A stretch of DNA of 41,290 nt from CAZGXM01 sp964529795. GTDB lineage: Bacteria > Bacillota > JADQBR01. The DNA lies in assembly GCA_964529795.1 (NCBI GenBank), contig CAZGXM010000013.1:1-41290 (forward strand), read 5' to 3'. Made by a program: the position numbers and the translations under genes. Of the stretch, positions 40,830 to 41,290 are shown in pieces. The notes under the pieces are model-generated. The model was not told the DNA's origin. It saw only the letters and a list, made by a program, of their open reading frames with translations, and did no database searches. The stretch's first letter is position 1, and every line of letters starts with the position of its first letter.

Positions 40830-40901
40830 AACTGGCAGTAATTTTTTGTTTTCATGTATTATGCTGCGATAAGGAAACAGTTGCAACATAGGAAAATATA
40901 C

Positions 40902-40930
40902 TTGATAAACACCTGTTTTTATGGCATAAT
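40902..40930 (+). promoter_or_regulatory. tRNA operon promoter
   Basis: TTGATA (40902-40907), 17-bp spacer, CATAAT (40925-40930): five of six matches in each box. Transcription should start near 40937, 24 nt before the tRNA. Confidence 0.8.
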
Positions 40931-40960
40931 AAATCCTGCGTCAACCAAAGATTTTTAAGT

Positions 40961-41036
40961 GGGGATATAGCTCAGCTGGGAGAGCGCTTGACTGGCAGTC
41001 AAGAGGTCACGGGTTCGAGTCCCGTTATCTCCACCA
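40961..41036 (+). tRNA. tRNA-Ala (anticodon GGC)
   Basis: Canonical 76-nt cloverleaf with encoded CCA. Acceptor GGGGATA/TATCTCC contains the G3-U70 wobble that defines alanine. D arm AGCTCAGCTGGGAGAGC, anticodon arm CTTGA-CTGGCAG-TCAAG with anticodon GGC, and T arm GGGTTCGAGTCCC are all standard. Confidence 0.97.
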
Positions 41037-41043
41037 ATATTAT

Positions 41044-41112
41044 GCGGGATCTGCTAGGCAGGTCAGGGGCGTCCAGCCCTTGATACTGGTGCGATTCCAG
41101 TGTCCCGCTCCA
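41044..41112 (+). ncRNA. non-canonical minimal tRNA-Gly(UCC)-like cloverleaf
   Basis: 69 nt with encoded CCA, 7 nt after tRNA-Ala. Acceptor GCGGGAT/GTCCCGC (seven pairs, last G-U), discriminator U and CCA as in bacterial tRNA-Gly. D region is a mini-hairpin CTGC-TAG-GCAG (41051-41061). Anticodon stem AGGGG/CCCTT (41065-41069 with 41077-41081) can extend to 6-8 pairs; loop CGTCCAG gives anticodon UCC. T arm ACTGG-TGCGATT-CCAGT. It lacks U8, the D-loop GG, U33 and T55, yet every stem pairs, so it does not look like a random decaying pseudogene. Confidence 0.7.
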
Positions 41113-41119
41113 ATTTGCG

Positions 41120-41150
41120 AGAGCAACCAGACAGTTGCTCTTGTTTTTTT
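41120..41150 (+). terminator. terminator of the tRNA unit
   Basis: AGAGCAAC (41120-41127) pairs perfectly with GTTGCTCT (41134-41141), 6-nt loop, then TGTTTTTTT. It closes the tRNA-Ala/tRNA-like transcript. Confidence 0.92.
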
Positions 41151-41161
41151 GCGGCGGAGAA

Positions 41162-41194
41162 AATTTCACATTAATTTCACATCACGTGAAATTT
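41162..41194. repeat. AATTTCAC direct and inverted repeats
   Basis: AATTTCACAT occurs twice in tandem (41162-41171 and 41173-41182) and is followed by the inverted copy GTGAAATT (41186-41193). It could be an operator or an attachment-type site downstream of the tRNA genes. No integrase gene is visible here. Confidence 0.4.
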
Positions 41195-41290
41195 AAACGG
41201 TAAATCAGTCTAACTACTTTGTCCAAAAATTAAAGACTCAACTTTCGCAGTAAAATTAAGCACCTAAATCCTTGAAGTTATAAGGTCTGA

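Noticed and set aside
40740..40830. Known riboswitch class at the hairpin-plus-terminator
   Set aside because: No match to a known aptamer; the loop is instead the complement of a cargo gene, and no gene follows the terminator before the tRNA.
41044..41112. Calling the second tRNA a normal tRNA-Gly gene
   Set aside because: G33, missing D-loop GG, T55 to G and a 3-nt variable region are incompatible with a canonical elongator tRNA, so it is listed as tRNA-like RNA.
41044..41112. tRNA-Pyl (pyrrolysine)
   Set aside because: The reduced D arm and variable loop are reminiscent, but the anticodon loop reads CGTCCAG (UCC), not CUA, and the acceptor end is glycine-like.
1..41290. CRISPR array, insertion sequence or prophage
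   Set aside because: No regularly spaced repeats, transposase, integrase or phage structural genes were seen.

Overview
The window looks like a chromosome segment of a strictly anaerobic, spore-forming-lineage Firmicute (Clostridia, Peptococcaceae-like). This is inferred from the gene content: DUF421/DUF4363, YkuS, an AcuABC set, a SipW/TasA-type export cluster, LipM-type lipoylation and a sigma-54 regulator, together with strong GGAGG ribosome binding sites. The species cannot be fixed from the sequence alone. No CRISPR array, intact insertion sequence, rRNA or prophage is visible.

Layout. Positions 1-514: tail of an unidentified gene and a hairpin-rich gap. 515-3224 (-): GlcD/GlcF-type 2-hydroxyacid (lactate/glycolate) oxidase. 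3427-6082 (+): two LarA-family (lactate racemase) paralogues. 6259-10084 (+): MacB-like ABC exporter with an unusual tandem-duplicated adaptor. 10337-11443: FUSC/aromatic-acid-exporter-like protein. 11549-14456: ACT-PAS-AAA+ sigma-54 activator, then alanine dehydrogenase behind a clear -24/-12 promoter. 14575-15423 (-): fluoride riboswitch, crcB and a DUF190 gene. 15456-16541 (-): Mrp/ApbC ATPase. 16927-26690 (+): lipA, tandem glycine riboswitch, an ald-like fossil, Na+/alanine symporter, a truncated dihydrolipoamide dehydrogenase start, gcvT-gcvH-gcvPA-gcvPB, lipM and a D-amino acid aminotransferase. 26743-27836 (-): DUF4363 and DUF421. 28080-33766: GH18 enzyme, small secreted proteins, two nitrilase-fold paralogues (one without its catalytic triad), YkuS and a methyltransferase. 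33901-36794 (+): small membrane protein, acuB, acuC and acuA. 37077-40314 (+): SipW signal peptidase with four exported-protein genes, the last frameshifted. 40352-41150: zinc ribbon protein, a candidate antisense RNA, tRNA-Ala(GGC) and a strange minimal tRNA-Gly-like cloverleaf.

How the parts fit. The centre is a glycine/alanine module: a glycine ON riboswitch, an alanine/glycine symporter, the glycine cleavage system, the two enzymes that build lipoyl-GcvH (LipM, LipA), alanine dehydrogenase and D-alanine aminotransferase. The left end is a lactate module (racemase plus FAD/Fe-S oxidase). AcuABC would tune acetyl-CoA synthetase by acetylation and deacetylation.

The most unusual signals are at the right end. 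(1) A small hairpin RNA has a loop complementary over 30 nt (28 Watson-Crick and two G-U pairs) to the signal-peptide codons of a SipW cargo gene about 2 kb upstream. (2) A 69-nt tRNA-Gly(UCC)-like cloverleaf has well-paired arms but lacks U33, the D-loop GG and T55. Gene remnants around the glycine module (ald tail, lpd head) show that this operon has been remodelled.
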